A stretch of DNA of 64,000 nt. Origin: Lentibacillus daqui (GTDB lineage Bacteria > Bacillota > Bacilli > Bacillales > Amphibacillaceae). Position numbers and translations under genes: made by a program. Location of the stretch: positions 1,674,001 to 1,738,000 of the forward strand of contig NZ_CP114176.1 in NCBI RefSeq assembly GCF_027186265.1, read 5' to 3'. The notes under the pieces were generated by a model, which had not been told where the DNA came from, did no database searches, and saw only the letters and a list, made by a program, of their open reading frames with translations. Positions 35,047-44,266 of the stretch are shown one piece after another (position 1 is the first letter of the stretch; each line of letters begins with the position of its first letter).

Positions 35047-36141
35047 ATGGAACTATTTAATTATATGGAAAAAGACGACTATGAACAATTGGTTTTTTGT
35101 CAGGATAAAAATTCAGGACTCAAAGCAATTATTGCAATTCATGATACAACGCTTGGTCCTGCCCTTGGTGGAACAAGGATGTGGACATACGATTCTGAGG
35201 AAGAAGCAATAGAAGATGCATTACGCCTGGCTAAAGGGATGACATATAAAAATGCTGCAGCCGGTTTAAACCTTGGCGGCGGAAAAACGGTTATTATTGG
35301 TGACCCGAAAAAAGATAAGAATCCGGAGATGTTTCGGGCGTTTGGACGTTATATTCAAAGCTTGAATGGACGGTATATCACAGCCGAGGATGTTGGCACC
35401 ACAGTTGACGATATGGATCTGATTCATATGGAAACAGATTTTGTAACAGGGATATCTCCAGAATTCGGCTCATCCGGTAATCCATCTCCTGTCACCGCAT
35501 ATGGGGTATACAAAGGGATGAAGGCAGCAGCAATGGCCGCGTTTGGATCTGATTCCTTAACCGGAAGGACTATTGCCGTACAAGGGGTTGGCAATGTTGC
35601 TTTCAACGTTTGCAAGTATTTGCATGAAGAAGGGGCAAATTTGATTGTTACCGACATCAACAATGAAGCAGTCGATCGGGCTGTTGATGCTTATGGTGCA
35701 AAGGCGGTTGACCCAAATGACATCTATAGCGTGGAATGTGATATTTATGCACCATGCGCACTAGGTGCCACCATTAACGATGAAACAATTCCACAGCTCA
35801 AGGCAAAAGCAATTGCGGGCTCGGCAAACAACCAATTAAAACACCCGGAACATGGAGATATTATTCATGAAAAAGGGATTGTTTACGCTCCTGACTATGT
35901 GATTAATTCTGGTGGCGTTATTAATGTAGCCGATGAATTACAAGGTTATAATCAGGATCGGGCAATGCGAAAAGTAGAAACCATTTATGACAGCTTAACG
36001 AAGGTGTTTGCCATCGCCAACCGGGATCAAATTCCTACCTACGTTGCTGCAGATCGCATGGCTGAAGAGCGCATTGCTTCTGTCAGCAAATCCCGCAGCC
36101 AGTTCCTGTTAAATGGACATCATACATTAAGCCGTAGATAA
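35047..36141 (+). CDS. bcd: Leucine dehydrogenase
   Basis: 364 residues, the same length as B. subtilis Bcd. NAD-dependent deamination of leucine, valine and isoleucine to 2-keto acids. The catalytic lysine is K80 in GLNLGGGKTVI, and the NAD fold has VQGVGNVAFNVCKYL. ATG 35047 follows TTGGGGAGGAA. It is the first gene of the sigma-54 operon here. In B. subtilis ptb precedes and buk follows bcd; both are missing. Confidence 0.97.
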   Translation: MELFNYMEKDDYEQLVFCQDKNSGLKAIIAIHDTTLGPALGGTRMWTYDSEEEAIEDALRLAKGMTYKNAAAGLNLGGGKTVIIGDPKKDKNPEMFRAFGRYIQSLNGRYITAEDVGTTVDDMDLIHMETDFVTGISPEFGSSGNPSPVTAYGVYKGMKAAAMAAFGSDSLTGRTIAVQGVGNVAFNVCKYLHEEGANLIVTDINNEAVDRAVDAYGAKAVDPNDIYSVECDIYAPCALGATINDETIPQLKAKAIAGSANNQLKHPEHGDIIHEKGIVYAPDYVINSGGVINVADELQGYNQDRAMRKVETIYDSLTKVFAIANRDQIPTYVAADRMAEERIASVSKSRSQFLLNGHHTLSRR

Positions 36142-36257
36142 TGAAGGTTGACTGGATTGGAACATCCATTTTAAATCAATAGTATAAAGTCCTGGTTCAA
36201 CCACGATATAATATATTTGAAAATGAAACATTGATTTTGAAAAAGGAGAATGGAGTT

Positions 36258-37679
36258 ATGACGGAAGAATATGATCTTGCCATTCTTGGTGGAGGAACAG
36301 GTGGCTATGTAGCTGCCATCCGTGGTGCCCAGTTAGGAATGAAAGTGGCTGTTGTTGAAAAGGAGCAACTCGGAGGCACATGCTTACATCGCGGGTGCAT
36401 TCCTTCAAAGGCATTGCTCCGAAGTGCCGAGGTGTTCAGACAAACGAAAGAAGCAAATATTTATGGCGTCGAAACAAGTGATGTCACATTGAATTTTGCC
36501 AAGGTTCAAGACCGAAAAAAACGTGTGGTGCAAACCCTGCACCAGGGTGTAAAAGGATTAATGAAAAAAGGGAAAATTGATGTGTATGAAGGTTTTGGCC
36601 GAATACTTGGCCCTAGTATATTCTCACCAATGCCCGGAACGATTTCTGTTGAATATGCAAACGGGGATGAAAACACGATGATCGTTCCCAAAAATGTATT
36701 AATTGCCACTGGTTCAGCTCCAAAATCATTACCTGGATTAACGATTGATGGGGAACATGTCATGAATTCTGACCATGCATTACAAATGGAAGAATTGCCG
36801 GCATCGCTCATTATTGTTGGTGGTGGAGTTATCGGGGTTGAATGGGCATCTATGCTTGCTGATTTCGGTGTCGATGTGACTTTATTGGAATACTTGCCAT
36901 ATATTCTGCCAACAGAGGATGAGGCGATTGCCAAGGAAGCTGAAAAACTGTTAAAGAAAAAAGGAATTTCTATTGTTACTGGTGCAAACGTGTCAACAGA
37001 GTCATTAGCTATCGAAAATGGGGTACGAATCCAAGTCGAGGTAAATGGGGTGCCGGAAAGTTTTACAGCGGAGAAAATGCTTGTTTCAGTTGGACGCCTG
37101 GCAAATACAACCAATATCGGGATAGAGAATACGGACATCGTGGTGGATCATGGGATGATAAAAACCAATCAGTATTATCAAACGAAGGAATCCCATATTT
37201 ATGCAATTGGAGATTGTATTGGCGGCATGCAGCTGGCCCATGTTGCTTCACATGAGGGGATCATTGCGGTGGAGCATATGGCTGATCAAGCCCCAGAGCC
37301 AATTGACTACGATACTATTCCTTCTTGTATTTATTCCAGCCCGGAAATAGCAAGTGTCGGCTTAACGGAAAAGCAAGCCACAGAACAGGGAAAAGAAATA
37401 AAGGCAGGCATATTTCCATTCCAGGCGATTGGTAAAGCACTCGTATATGGTGAGCCGGATGGTTTTGTTAAAATTGTCGCGGATAAACAAAATGATGATT
37501 TGTTGGGAGTCCATATGATCGGACCTCATGTCACTGATATGATATCCGAAGCCGGGCTTGCCAAGATACTTGATGCTACCCCATGGGAAATTGCTGAAAG
37601 CATTCACCCGCATCCAACTTTATCTGAAATAATTGGCGAAGCTGCACTTGCTGTTGATGGCAAACAAATTCACGGATAA
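36258..37679 (+). CDS. lpdV: Dihydrolipoyl dehydrogenase (E3) of branched-chain keto-acid dehydrogenase
   Basis: 473 residues (B. subtilis 474). FAD-binding GGGTGGYVAAI, the redox disulfide C42/C47 in GGTCLHRGCIPSK, NAD-binding GGGVIGVEWAS, and the C-terminal catalytic HPHPTLSE are all present. It reoxidises the dihydrolipoamide on BkdB. I use ATG 36258, about 10 nt after AAAAGGAG; the in-frame TTG at 36231 includes the ribosome-binding site. A TATAAT at 36207-36212 lies upstream without a matching -35. Confidence 0.95.
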   Translation: MTEEYDLAILGGGTGGYVAAIRGAQLGMKVAVVEKEQLGGTCLHRGCIPSKALLRSAEVFRQTKEANIYGVETSDVTLNFAKVQDRKKRVVQTLHQGVKGLMKKGKIDVYEGFGRILGPSIFSPMPGTISVEYANGDENTMIVPKNVLIATGSAPKSLPGLTIDGEHVMNSDHALQMEELPASLIIVGGGVIGVEWASMLADFGVDVTLLEYLPYILPTEDEAIAKEAEKLLKKKGISIVTGANVSTESLAIENGVRIQVEVNGVPESFTAEKMLVSVGRLANTTNIGIENTDIVVDHGMIKTNQYYQTKESHIYAIGDCIGGMQLAHVASHEGIIAVEHMADQAPEPIDYDTIPSCIYSSPEIASVGLTEKQATEQGKEIKAGIFPFQAIGKALVYGEPDGFVKIVADKQNDDLLGVHMIGPHVTDMISEAGLAKILDATPWEIAESIHPHPTLSEIIGEAALAVDGKQIHG

Positions 37680-37696
37680 TCCATTTTTCTTAAGGT

Positions 37697-37778
37697 GTGT
37701 TCAAAAAGGACCGGGGTGCTTAGTCAAAGCTCCCCTTTGAAATGTGAATTCTTCTCGGGCTTATTGAACATCCTCTAT
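37697..37778 (+). repeat. Structured intergenic repeat, copy 4 (short form)
   Basis: 82 bp between lpdV and bkdAA. It keeps the two ends of the family (GTGTTCAAAAAGGACCGG at the left and TTATTGAACATCCTC at the right), but most of the internal hairpins are missing. Again it lies inside an operon. Confidence 0.75.
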
Positions 37779-37827
37779 AGGCAAACAAAGCCGAAAATAA
37801 TAGATTGTTAAGAAGGAGGCACCATTT

Positions 37828-38820
37828 ATGGCAAATAACCGACATGAAACACTGGGTTTGTCAGATGATCAGGTTTTAGATATGTATAAAACCATGTTAC
37901 TGGCAAGAAAAATTGATGAACGGATGTGGCTGTTAAATCGCGCAGGGAAGATTCCTTTTGTCATTTCCTGCCAAGGACAGGAGGCAGCACAGGTTGGCGC
38001 GGCTTTTGCATTAAACCGGGAAAAAGACTATGTCGCACCGTATTACCGGGATATGGGTATTGTACTATCGTTTGGCATGACGACACGTGATCTCATGTTA
38101 TCCGGTTTTGCGAAAGCAGAAGATCCAAACTCCGGCGGACGGCAGATGCCCGGGCATTTTGGCCAAAAGAAAAACAGAATTATTACCGGATCATCCCCGG
38201 TAACAACTCAAGTTCCACATGCGGTTGGTGTCGCGCTGGCTGCAAAAATGGAGAAAAAAGACATTGTATCCCTCGTTACGCTAGGAGAAGGATCTTCCAA
38301 CCAGGGTGATTTTCATGAAGGATTGAATTTTGCTGGCGTCCATAAATTACCAGTGATTACCATGGTTGAAAATAATAAATATGCTATTTCGGTACCGATT
38401 GAACGGCAATTGGCTTGTGAAAAAGTATCTGACCGGGCAAGTAGTTATGGTATGCCTGGTATGACAGTCGACGGTAATGACCCGCTGGCAGTATATGAAG
38501 CAGTTAAAACGGCACGCGAACGAGCGGTTAATGGTAAAGGTCCGACTTTAATTGAAACTGTCTCCTATCGGCTGACCGCTCATTCCAGTGATGATGATGA
38601 CCGCCAATATCGAAATAGTGAAGAAGTGGAAGCGGCCAGAAAAAAAGATTCTATCGTTACATTTGCAGCATATTTACGTGAAAAGGAAATCCTGACAGAC
38701 GCACTTGAACAAGAGATTCTGGATGACATTGCTGTAAAAGTCAATGAAGCGACCGATTATGCGGAAAATGCAGCATACGCCGAGCCGGAAGAAGCATTGA
38801 AATTTGTCTATGAATCGTAG
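37828..38820 (+). CDS. bkdAA: Branched-chain keto-acid dehydrogenase E1 alpha
   Basis: 330 residues, the B. subtilis length. Thiamine diphosphate-dependent decarboxylase subunit with the ThDP/Mg loop GEGSSNQGDFHEGLN and the phospho-loop-like YRLTAHSSDDDDRQYR. It decarboxylates 2-keto acids from leucine, isoleucine and valine and transfers the acyl group to lipoate on BkdB. These acyl-CoAs prime branched-chain fatty acids. ATG 37828 follows GAAGGAGGC. bkdAB starts 15 nt downstream. Confidence 0.96.
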   Translation: MANNRHETLGLSDDQVLDMYKTMLLARKIDERMWLLNRAGKIPFVISCQGQEAAQVGAAFALNREKDYVAPYYRDMGIVLSFGMTTRDLMLSGFAKAEDPNSGGRQMPGHFGQKKNRIITGSSPVTTQVPHAVGVALAAKMEKKDIVSLVTLGEGSSNQGDFHEGLNFAGVHKLPVITMVENNKYAISVPIERQLACEKVSDRASSYGMPGMTVDGNDPLAVYEAVKTARERAVNGKGPTLIETVSYRLTAHSSDDDDRQYRNSEEVEAARKKDSIVTFAAYLREKEILTDALEQEILDDIAVKVNEATDYAENAAYAEPEEALKFVYES

Positions 38821-38835
38821 GGAGGGAGATTGATT

Positions 38836-39819
38836 ATGCCAGTAATGTCGTATATTCAGGCTGTAACCACAGCATTAAGAGAAGAAATGCAGCGGGATGA
38901 ACATGTATTTATCCTGGGGGAAGATGTTGGTAAAAAAGGTGGTGTGTTTGGGGCAACAAAGGGGTTATTTGATGAATTTGGCGATCTAAGAGTGATGGAT
39001 ACCCCACTCGCTGAATCTGCTATTGCGGGTGTTGGAATTGGTGCGGCCATGTACGGAAAGCGTCCGGTCGCAGAAATGCAGTTCGCGGATTTCATTATGC
39101 CTGCCGTCAACCAGATTATCTCCGAGGCAGCCCGTATACGCTACCGTTCAAACAATGATTGGGAATGTCCGATTACTATTCGTGCACCGTATGGCGGAGG
39201 GGTTCATGGCGCGCTGTACCATTCCCAATCGGTCGAAGCAATGTTTGCCAATCAGCCAGGTTTAACCATCGTTATGCCCTCTTCGCCATATGATGTGAAA
39301 GGTTTATTAAAAGCATCCATCCGCAGCAATGATCCAGTTTTGTTTTTTGAACATAAACGTGCATACCGGTTGCTGAAAGGGGAGGTGCCAGACGATGATT
39401 ACGTGTTGCCGATTGGTAAAGCAGATGTGAAGCGGGAAGGATCAGACGTTACGGTGATTACATATGGGATATGTGTCCAATTCGCTTTGCAGGCAGCCGA
39501 AAAATTGGCGGAGGAAGGAATTGATGTGCATATTGTTGATTTACGTACCATCTATCCTCTTGATAAAGACACGATTATTGAAGCAGCGCAACGGACGGGA
39601 AAAATACTGCTGATTACGGAAGATAACAAAGAAGGAAGTATTATTGGAGAAGTTGCGGCTATTATTGCTGAAAATTGTTTGTTTGACCTCGATGCCCCTG
39701 TTAAACGACTGGCGGGACCAGATATTCCAGCTATGCCATATGCACCAACAATGGAAAAATACTTCATGGTCAATCCAGATAAAGTGGAAACTGCGATACG
39801 GGATTTGGCGGAATTCTAA
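38836..39819 (+). CDS. bkdAB: Branched-chain keto-acid dehydrogenase E1 beta
   Basis: 327 residues with ATG 38836 (MPVMSYIQAV), 7 nt after GGAGGGAG; this is the B. subtilis length. The TTG at 38830 is two codons upstream and less likely. It forms the alpha2beta2 E1 component with BkdAA; GEDVGKKGGVFGATKGL and PYGGGVHGALYHSQS are conserved. The C-terminus EKYFMVNPDK is nearly identical to the B. subtilis protein. Confidence 0.95.
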   Translation: MPVMSYIQAVTTALREEMQRDEHVFILGEDVGKKGGVFGATKGLFDEFGDLRVMDTPLAESAIAGVGIGAAMYGKRPVAEMQFADFIMPAVNQIISEAARIRYRSNNDWECPITIRAPYGGGVHGALYHSQSVEAMFANQPGLTIVMPSSPYDVKGLLKASIRSNDPVLFFEHKRAYRLLKGEVPDDDYVLPIGKADVKREGSDVTVITYGICVQFALQAAEKLAEEGIDVHIVDLRTIYPLDKDTIIEAAQRTGKILLITEDNKEGSIIGEVAAIIAENCLFDLDAPVKRLAGPDIPAMPYAPTMEKYFMVNPDKVETAIRDLAEF

Positions 39820-39871
39820 AGAAGGCATATACAATTGGAAAAGTGACGGATATTCACGAAGGAGGGATTAT

Positions 39872-41146
39872 ATGGCCACTGAGAAAATTACGATGCCCCA
39901 GCTTGGCGAAAGTGTTACGGAAGGTACCATTAGCTCCTGGTTGGTAAAAGTCGGCGATAAGGTGAATAAATATGACCCAATCGCAGAGATATTGACCGAT
40001 AAAGTGAACGCTGAGGTACCATCCACATTTACGGGTGTGGTAAAAGAGCTCGTTGCCCAAGAAGGAGATACCATTCCGGTTGGTGAACTAATCGGTTATA
40101 TCGAAACAGAAGAAGCAATAAAAAATGAACAGGGCGCAACCAAAGCAGATGAAAATCAGGAAATAGTTCATGCAGTCCAGGAGGATATTGAAACGGATCA
40201 ATCCATGAAAACCCGGTATTCCCCTGCTGTATTACGGATGGCCCAGGAAAATAATATTGATTTGACCAAGGTAAATGGAAGTGGGAGAAGCGGCCGGATA
40301 ACCAGGAAGGATATCGAAAAAATAATCGCATCCGGAAAGACACCGGAACCGACAACAGCAGAACAAACGGCACAAGACCAACAAACACATCAAACGATCC
40401 AACAACCATCATTATCTGCTGGTCTCGAGCAACAGACAACTAACACCGGGGATATTGAAATCCCAGTTACCGGCGTGCGTAAAACAATTGCCCAGAATAT
40501 GGTTCGTTCCAAACAGGAAATTCCCCATGCCTGGATGACCGTTGAAGTAGATGTGACAGATCTTGTATCGTATCGTAATCAAATCAAAGATGACTTTAAA
40601 CAAAAAGAGGGATTTGGGCTTACCTTCTTTGCCTTCTTTGTCAAAGCTGTCGCCCAAGGATTAAAAGAATATCCGCAACTCAACAGCACCTGGGCAGGCG
40701 ATAAAATTATCCGAAAAAAGGATATTCATATATCAATTGCAGTAGCGAATGAAGATAAATTATTTGTTCCGGTAATTAAACATGCCGATGAAAAAAGTAT
40801 TAAAGGCATTGCAAAAGAAATCTACGCGCTTGCCGACAAAGCGCGTACCGGCAAGTTAACCCCGGATGATATGCAGGGTGGTACATTTACGGTGAACAAC
40901 ACCGGTACGTTTGGCTCGATACATTCCATGGGCGTTATTAATCATCCACAAGCAGCAATTCTCCAGGTGGAATCAATTGTCAAACGCCCAATGATTATTA
41001 ATGACATGTTTGCTGCCAGAGATATGGTGAACCTATCCCTGTCACTGGATCACCGGATTTTGGATGGCCTTGTTTGCGGCAGATTTTTGGCAAAGGTTAA
41101 AGCAATATTGGAAAACATGAATAAAGATACAACATCGATTTATTAG
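39872..41146 (+). CDS. bkdB: Branched-chain keto-acid dehydrogenase E2 (lipoamide acyltransferase)
   Basis: 424 residues, the B. subtilis length. An N-terminal lipoyl domain with lipoylated K44 in EILTDKVNAEVP, a linker, a peripheral subunit-binding domain (SPAVLRMAQENNIDLTKVNGSG), a Gln-rich linker and the catalytic domain with DHRILDG at the end. ATG 39872 follows GAAGGAGGG, which settles the start against the much longer upstream reading frame. No clear terminator follows; a trace of the repeat-family start (GTGCGTGTT) lies just after the stop. Confidence 0.96.
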   Translation: MATEKITMPQLGESVTEGTISSWLVKVGDKVNKYDPIAEILTDKVNAEVPSTFTGVVKELVAQEGDTIPVGELIGYIETEEAIKNEQGATKADENQEIVHAVQEDIETDQSMKTRYSPAVLRMAQENNIDLTKVNGSGRSGRITRKDIEKIIASGKTPEPTTAEQTAQDQQTHQTIQQPSLSAGLEQQTTNTGDIEIPVTGVRKTIAQNMVRSKQEIPHAWMTVEVDVTDLVSYRNQIKDDFKQKEGFGLTFFAFFVKAVAQGLKEYPQLNSTWAGDKIIRKKDIHISIAVANEDKLFVPVIKHADEKSIKGIAKEIYALADKARTGKLTPDDMQGGTFTVNNTGTFGSIHSMGVINHPQAAILQVESIVKRPMIINDMFAARDMVNLSLSLDHRILDGLVCGRFLAKVKAILENMNKDTTSIY

Positions 41147-41263
41147 TGCGTGTTTTGCAAGAAGGTATTACAGGGCAGGCACTTTGAATTGAAATCCTTT
41201 GATAAAATTGATAAGCTATGAATAGGATTTAACAATATTTCAATTAAGGGGATGGAAGTTCAG

Positions 41264-41695
41264 ATGGATTTTAATCTATTTATGAATGATGTAGTCGATG
41301 CTGCACGCAGAGATATCGTCGAAGCTGGATACGAAGAATTGAAGAGTCCAGAACAAGTAGATGAGGCACTCAACCGTAAAGGGACAACGCTGGTAATGGT
41401 TAATTCAACTTGTGGTTGTGCCGGTGGTGTTGCTCGTCCAGCTGCTGCAAACGCCATTCATTATGATAAACGACCAGATAATCTGGTAACTGTTTTTGCC
41501 GGACAGGATCAGGAAGCAACCGAGCAGGCCAGAACCTATTTTGAAGGATATCCGCCTTCATCACCATCGTTTGCTTTTCTAAAAGACGGAAAAATTGTGA
41601 CAATGCTGGAGCGTCATGATATTGAAGGTTTTACAGCGATGGATGTAATGGGTAAACTGCAACATATTTTTGATGAAAATTGTGAAGAAGTATAA
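41264..41695 (+). CDS. brxB: Bacilliredoxin BrxB (YqiW)
   Basis: 143 residues of the BrxA/BrxB family with the active site CGC (C50 and C52 in NSTCGCAGG). Bacilliredoxins remove bacillithiol from S-bacillithiolated proteins in the cytoplasm. The order bkdB-yqiW is the B. subtilis order. ATG 41264 gives the conserved N-terminus MDFNLFMND; ATG 41252, four codons earlier, has slightly better Shine-Dalgarno spacing and is possible. Confidence 0.93.
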   Translation: MDFNLFMNDVVDAARRDIVEAGYEELKSPEQVDEALNRKGTTLVMVNSTCGCAGGVARPAAANAIHYDKRPDNLVTVFAGQDQEATEQARTYFEGYPPSSPSFAFLKDGKIVTMLERHDIEGFTAMDVMGKLQHIFDENCEEV

Positions 41696-41712
41696 AAACT
41701 TCAATATCTTTT

Positions 41713-41751
41713 TGAGGCTGTCTCATAGATTTACGGGTCAGCCTCATTTTT
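41713..41751 (+). terminator. Terminator after brxB
   Basis: TGAGGCTG (41713-41720) pairs with CAGCCTCA (41739-41746), then TTTTTGG. It lies 18 nt after the brxB stop. Confidence 0.82.
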
Positions 41752-41794
41752 GGTCAATAATGTAAATGTTCGCTTGTTAAGGGAGCTTTGTATC

Positions 41795-42784
41795 GTGAAA
41801 ATTGGCTATCGGACCATTAAAACAGCAATAGGTACACCGGTTGCGATTACGCTCGCTCAATTGGTTGGTGTAACTAATTATGTATCTGCGGGTATTTTAA
41901 CGATGCTGTGTATTCAGCCATCAAGAAAACGATCCGTCTTAAGTGCGTGGGATCGCTTTTTGGCATGTACATTAGCACTCATTTTCTCTTTTGTATTTTT
42001 TGAAACAATCGGCTATAATCCAATATCAGTGGGAATTATGCTGTTACTGTTTATTCCCGTTACCGTACTTCTAAAAGTATCACAAGGTATTGCCACAAGT
42101 TCGGTTATTATTTTGCAGTTATATGGTGCCGGACACATTACTGTACGATTTATTTTCGAAGAGTTCTTATTGATATTGGTAGGAGTTGGCGTTGGATTAC
42201 TGGTTAATTTATATATGCCTAGTTTGGAAAAAAAGTTAAAACGAATGCAGCGAAAATTGGAAAAAAACTTTCAAACGATTCTTATGGAAATTGCCTCGTA
42301 CATACGGGATAGAAATGAATCATGGAGTGGAAAAGAAATTACCGAGGTAGAACATATTCTGGAAGAAGCGAATGACCTTGTGGAACGGGATATGGAAAAT
42401 CATTTACTGAGACAGAAGCACCCCTATCAGGATTACTTTATCATGCGGAAAGAACAGTTTGAAGTTTTGCGGCGAATGCTTCCGCTTGTCACCAAACTGC
42501 CAAATACCGTAACTATTTCGGAATCGATTGCCGACTTTTTTGAGAAATTATCCCAATCCGTCCATCCTGAGAATACGGCAGAACTGTTTTTGGATGAACT
42601 GGAAAACCTCAAGAAAGAGTTTGACGAAGAACCACTGCCAAAGACACAGGAGGAATTTGAAACAAGGGCAAACCTGTTTCGATTGCTGCATGATATTGAA
42701 GACTATTTAATATTGAAAAAGAAATACAAGGCAAGCGATGTGGACAAAAATAAAAAGACTGGTACCGACCAAACAGGCCGGTAG
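41795..42784 (+). CDS. yqjA: Aromatic acid exporter family (DUF939) membrane protein YqjA
   Basis: 329 residues. The N-terminal half is a bundle of about four to six membrane helices (6-135), and the C-terminal half is a cytoplasmic helical region with a probable coiled coil at 148-175. This is the YqjA/DUF939 layout related to aromatic-acid exporters; substrate unknown. I choose GTG 41795 (MKIGYRTIKTA), 9 nt after AAGGGAG, which matches the family N-terminus. The in-frame start at 41750 lies in the preceding terminator. Confidence 0.85.
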   Translation: MKIGYRTIKTAIGTPVAITLAQLVGVTNYVSAGILTMLCIQPSRKRSVLSAWDRFLACTLALIFSFVFFETIGYNPISVGIMLLLFIPVTVLLKVSQGIATSSVIILQLYGAGHITVRFIFEEFLLILVGVGVGLLVNLYMPSLEKKLKRMQRKLEKNFQTILMEIASYIRDRNESWSGKEITEVEHILEEANDLVERDMENHLLRQKHPYQDYFIMRKEQFEVLRRMLPLVTKLPNTVTISESIADFFEKLSQSVHPENTAELFLDELENLKKEFDEEPLPKTQEEFETRANLFRLLHDIEDYLILKKKYKASDVDKNKKTGTDQTGR

Positions 42785-42797
42785 TCCAGTCTTTGGA
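42735..42797 (-). terminator. Terminator for the small minus-strand gene
   Basis: AAAGACTGG and CCAGTCTTT with inner ACCG/CGGT and CC/GG pairs form a long stem at 42751-42794. Read on the minus strand it is followed by TTTTTATTTTTG, so it serves the minus-strand gene ending at 42804. It overlaps the 3' end of yqjA. Confidence 0.75.
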
Positions 42798-42803
42798 ATA
42801 TTG

Positions 42804-42950
42804 CTATAAAAACATGGCTAGTCCAGTTGTAAGTGATGTTAAAAGCATGGCAAGTATCATCAGGTAGACAATAAGTTTAAATCGTTTCTGTTGTTTTGAG
42901 TGTTTCTTTTGCGTTGGTTTTACTTGTTTGTTTTTTGGTTTTTGTACCAC
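42804..42950 (-). CDS. Prli42-like stressosome-associated small membrane protein
   Basis: 48 residues from GTG 42950. A basic, Lys/Gln-rich N-terminus is followed by one helix ending at the C-terminus, KRFKLIVYLMILAMLLTSL and then TTGLAMFL. This layout resembles Prli42, the miniprotein that anchors the stressosome in Listeria, whose homologues end in a similar hydrophobic tail. The start is decided by GGGAGGA, 6 nt upstream of the GTG. The longer in-frame ATG at 43013 has no ribosome-binding site and would put this sequence inside the coding region. Identification rests on pattern memory. Confidence 0.6.
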   Translation of the reverse strand: MVQKPKNKQVKPTQKKHSKQQKRFKLIVYLMILAMLLTSLTTGLAMFL

Positions 42951-43127
42951 CAGTATTCCTCCCTCATTGGCGAATCCTACCTGTATTTTATCGTTAAAAG
43001 TTGGTTGGGACAAGTGTAAACAAGATGAAGGGAGAAAATTGCATGGAGTTCCATCAAGTGGCCAGTATTATAAGATTTTTACAAATGTAGATAATGATAA
43101 TCTGAAAAGTAGAGGAAGTGTAAGGTA

Positions 43128-44255
43128 ATGGTTCAAATAAATCAAGATCGTCTAGTAGAAGAATTTATGGAATTAGTGCAGATTGATTCGGAAACAGGTC
43201 AGGAAAGTAAAATAGCAGAGGTCTTAAAACAAAAGTTTACAGACTTAGGTCTTGATGTTGTAGAAGATGATAGTAAGTCAGAGACAGGACATGGTGCAGG
43301 AAACTTAATTTGCCATTTGGAAGGAACAAAGGACAATGTGGATACGATTTATTTTACATCACATATGGATACAGTTGTCCCTGGAAATGGTGTCAAACCC
43401 TCCATTCAGGATGGATATATTGTTTCTGATGGAACAACCATTCTTGGCTCTGATGATAAAGCCGGACTAGCGGCTATCCTGGAAATGATTCGTACTTTAA
43501 AAGAAAACGAGATCGAACATGGTGATATCCAATTCGTTATCACGGTAGGAGAAGAATCCGGTTTAGTTGGTGCAAAATCCTTGGATCCGGCAATGCTTAA
43601 GGCGAAATACGGCTATGCAATTGATAGTGATGGTACGGTAGGGGATATTGTTGTTGCCGCACCTACGCAGGCCAAAATATTTGCGGTCATGAAAGGAAAG
43701 ACTGCCCATGCCGGAGTTGCACCGGAGAATGGTATATCGGCCATCACCCTTGCAGCCAAAGCAGTTGCAAAAATGCCTTTGGGCCGAATTGATGAAGAAA
43801 CGACTGCCAATATTGGCCGATTCGAAGGTGGAAAACAGACGAACATTGTTTGCGATTATGTGGAAATATTAGCGGAAGCACGCTCGCTTGTTCCGAAAAA
43901 GATGGAGGAACAGGTGGCGAAAATGAAAGAAGCATTTGAATCAACGGCGAACGAACTTGGAGGCAGTGCCGAAGTAAATGTGAAAGTGATGTATCCAGGT
44001 TTCAAGCAAACACAGGGTGACCAAGTTGTTGAAGTAGCTCGCAATGCTGCCAAAGCAATCGGCAGGGAGAGCAAATTGTTAAAAAGCGGCGGCGGTAGTG
44101 ATGCGAACGTGATTGCTGGATTTGGCATTCCAACGGTGAATTTAGCCGTTGGTTATGAGGATATTCATACGACCAATGAACGCATTCCTGTTGACGAACT
44201 GGTCAAAGTTACGGAATTAATCACTGCAATTGCTCAAGAAGCAGCCAAACAATAA
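43128..44255 (+). CDS. yqjE: M20/M25 family peptidase YqjE (tripeptidase T-like)
   Basis: 375 residues. Metal-binding residues lie in TSHMDTVVPG, the GSDDKAGLAAI segment, the catalytic VGEESGLVGAK and the C-terminal HTTNERI region. A dimerisation domain (about 180-290, with GKTAHAGVAPE) is inserted in the middle. It is a cytoplasmic aminopeptidase for small peptides. ATG 43128 follows GAGGAAGTGTAAGG. The gene order after yqjA matches B. subtilis. An IS element begins 15 bp after its stop. Confidence 0.9.
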   Translation: MVQINQDRLVEEFMELVQIDSETGQESKIAEVLKQKFTDLGLDVVEDDSKSETGHGAGNLICHLEGTKDNVDTIYFTSHMDTVVPGNGVKPSIQDGYIVSDGTTILGSDDKAGLAAILEMIRTLKENEIEHGDIQFVITVGEESGLVGAKSLDPAMLKAKYGYAIDSDGTVGDIVVAAPTQAKIFAVMKGKTAHAGVAPENGISAITLAAKAVAKMPLGRIDEETTANIGRFEGGKQTNIVCDYVEILAEARSLVPKKMEEQVAKMKEAFESTANELGGSAEVNVKVMYPGFKQTQGDQVVEVARNAAKAIGRESKLLKSGGGSDANVIAGFGIPTVNLAVGYEDIHTTNERIPVDELVKVTELITAIAQEAAKQ

Positions 44256-44266
44256 TAACTGGAATT

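Noticed and set aside
43042..43087. 15-codon frame MEFHQVASIIRFLQM with a fair ribosome-binding site upstream of yqjE
   Set aside because: Too short and without any recognisable feature or conservation evidence.
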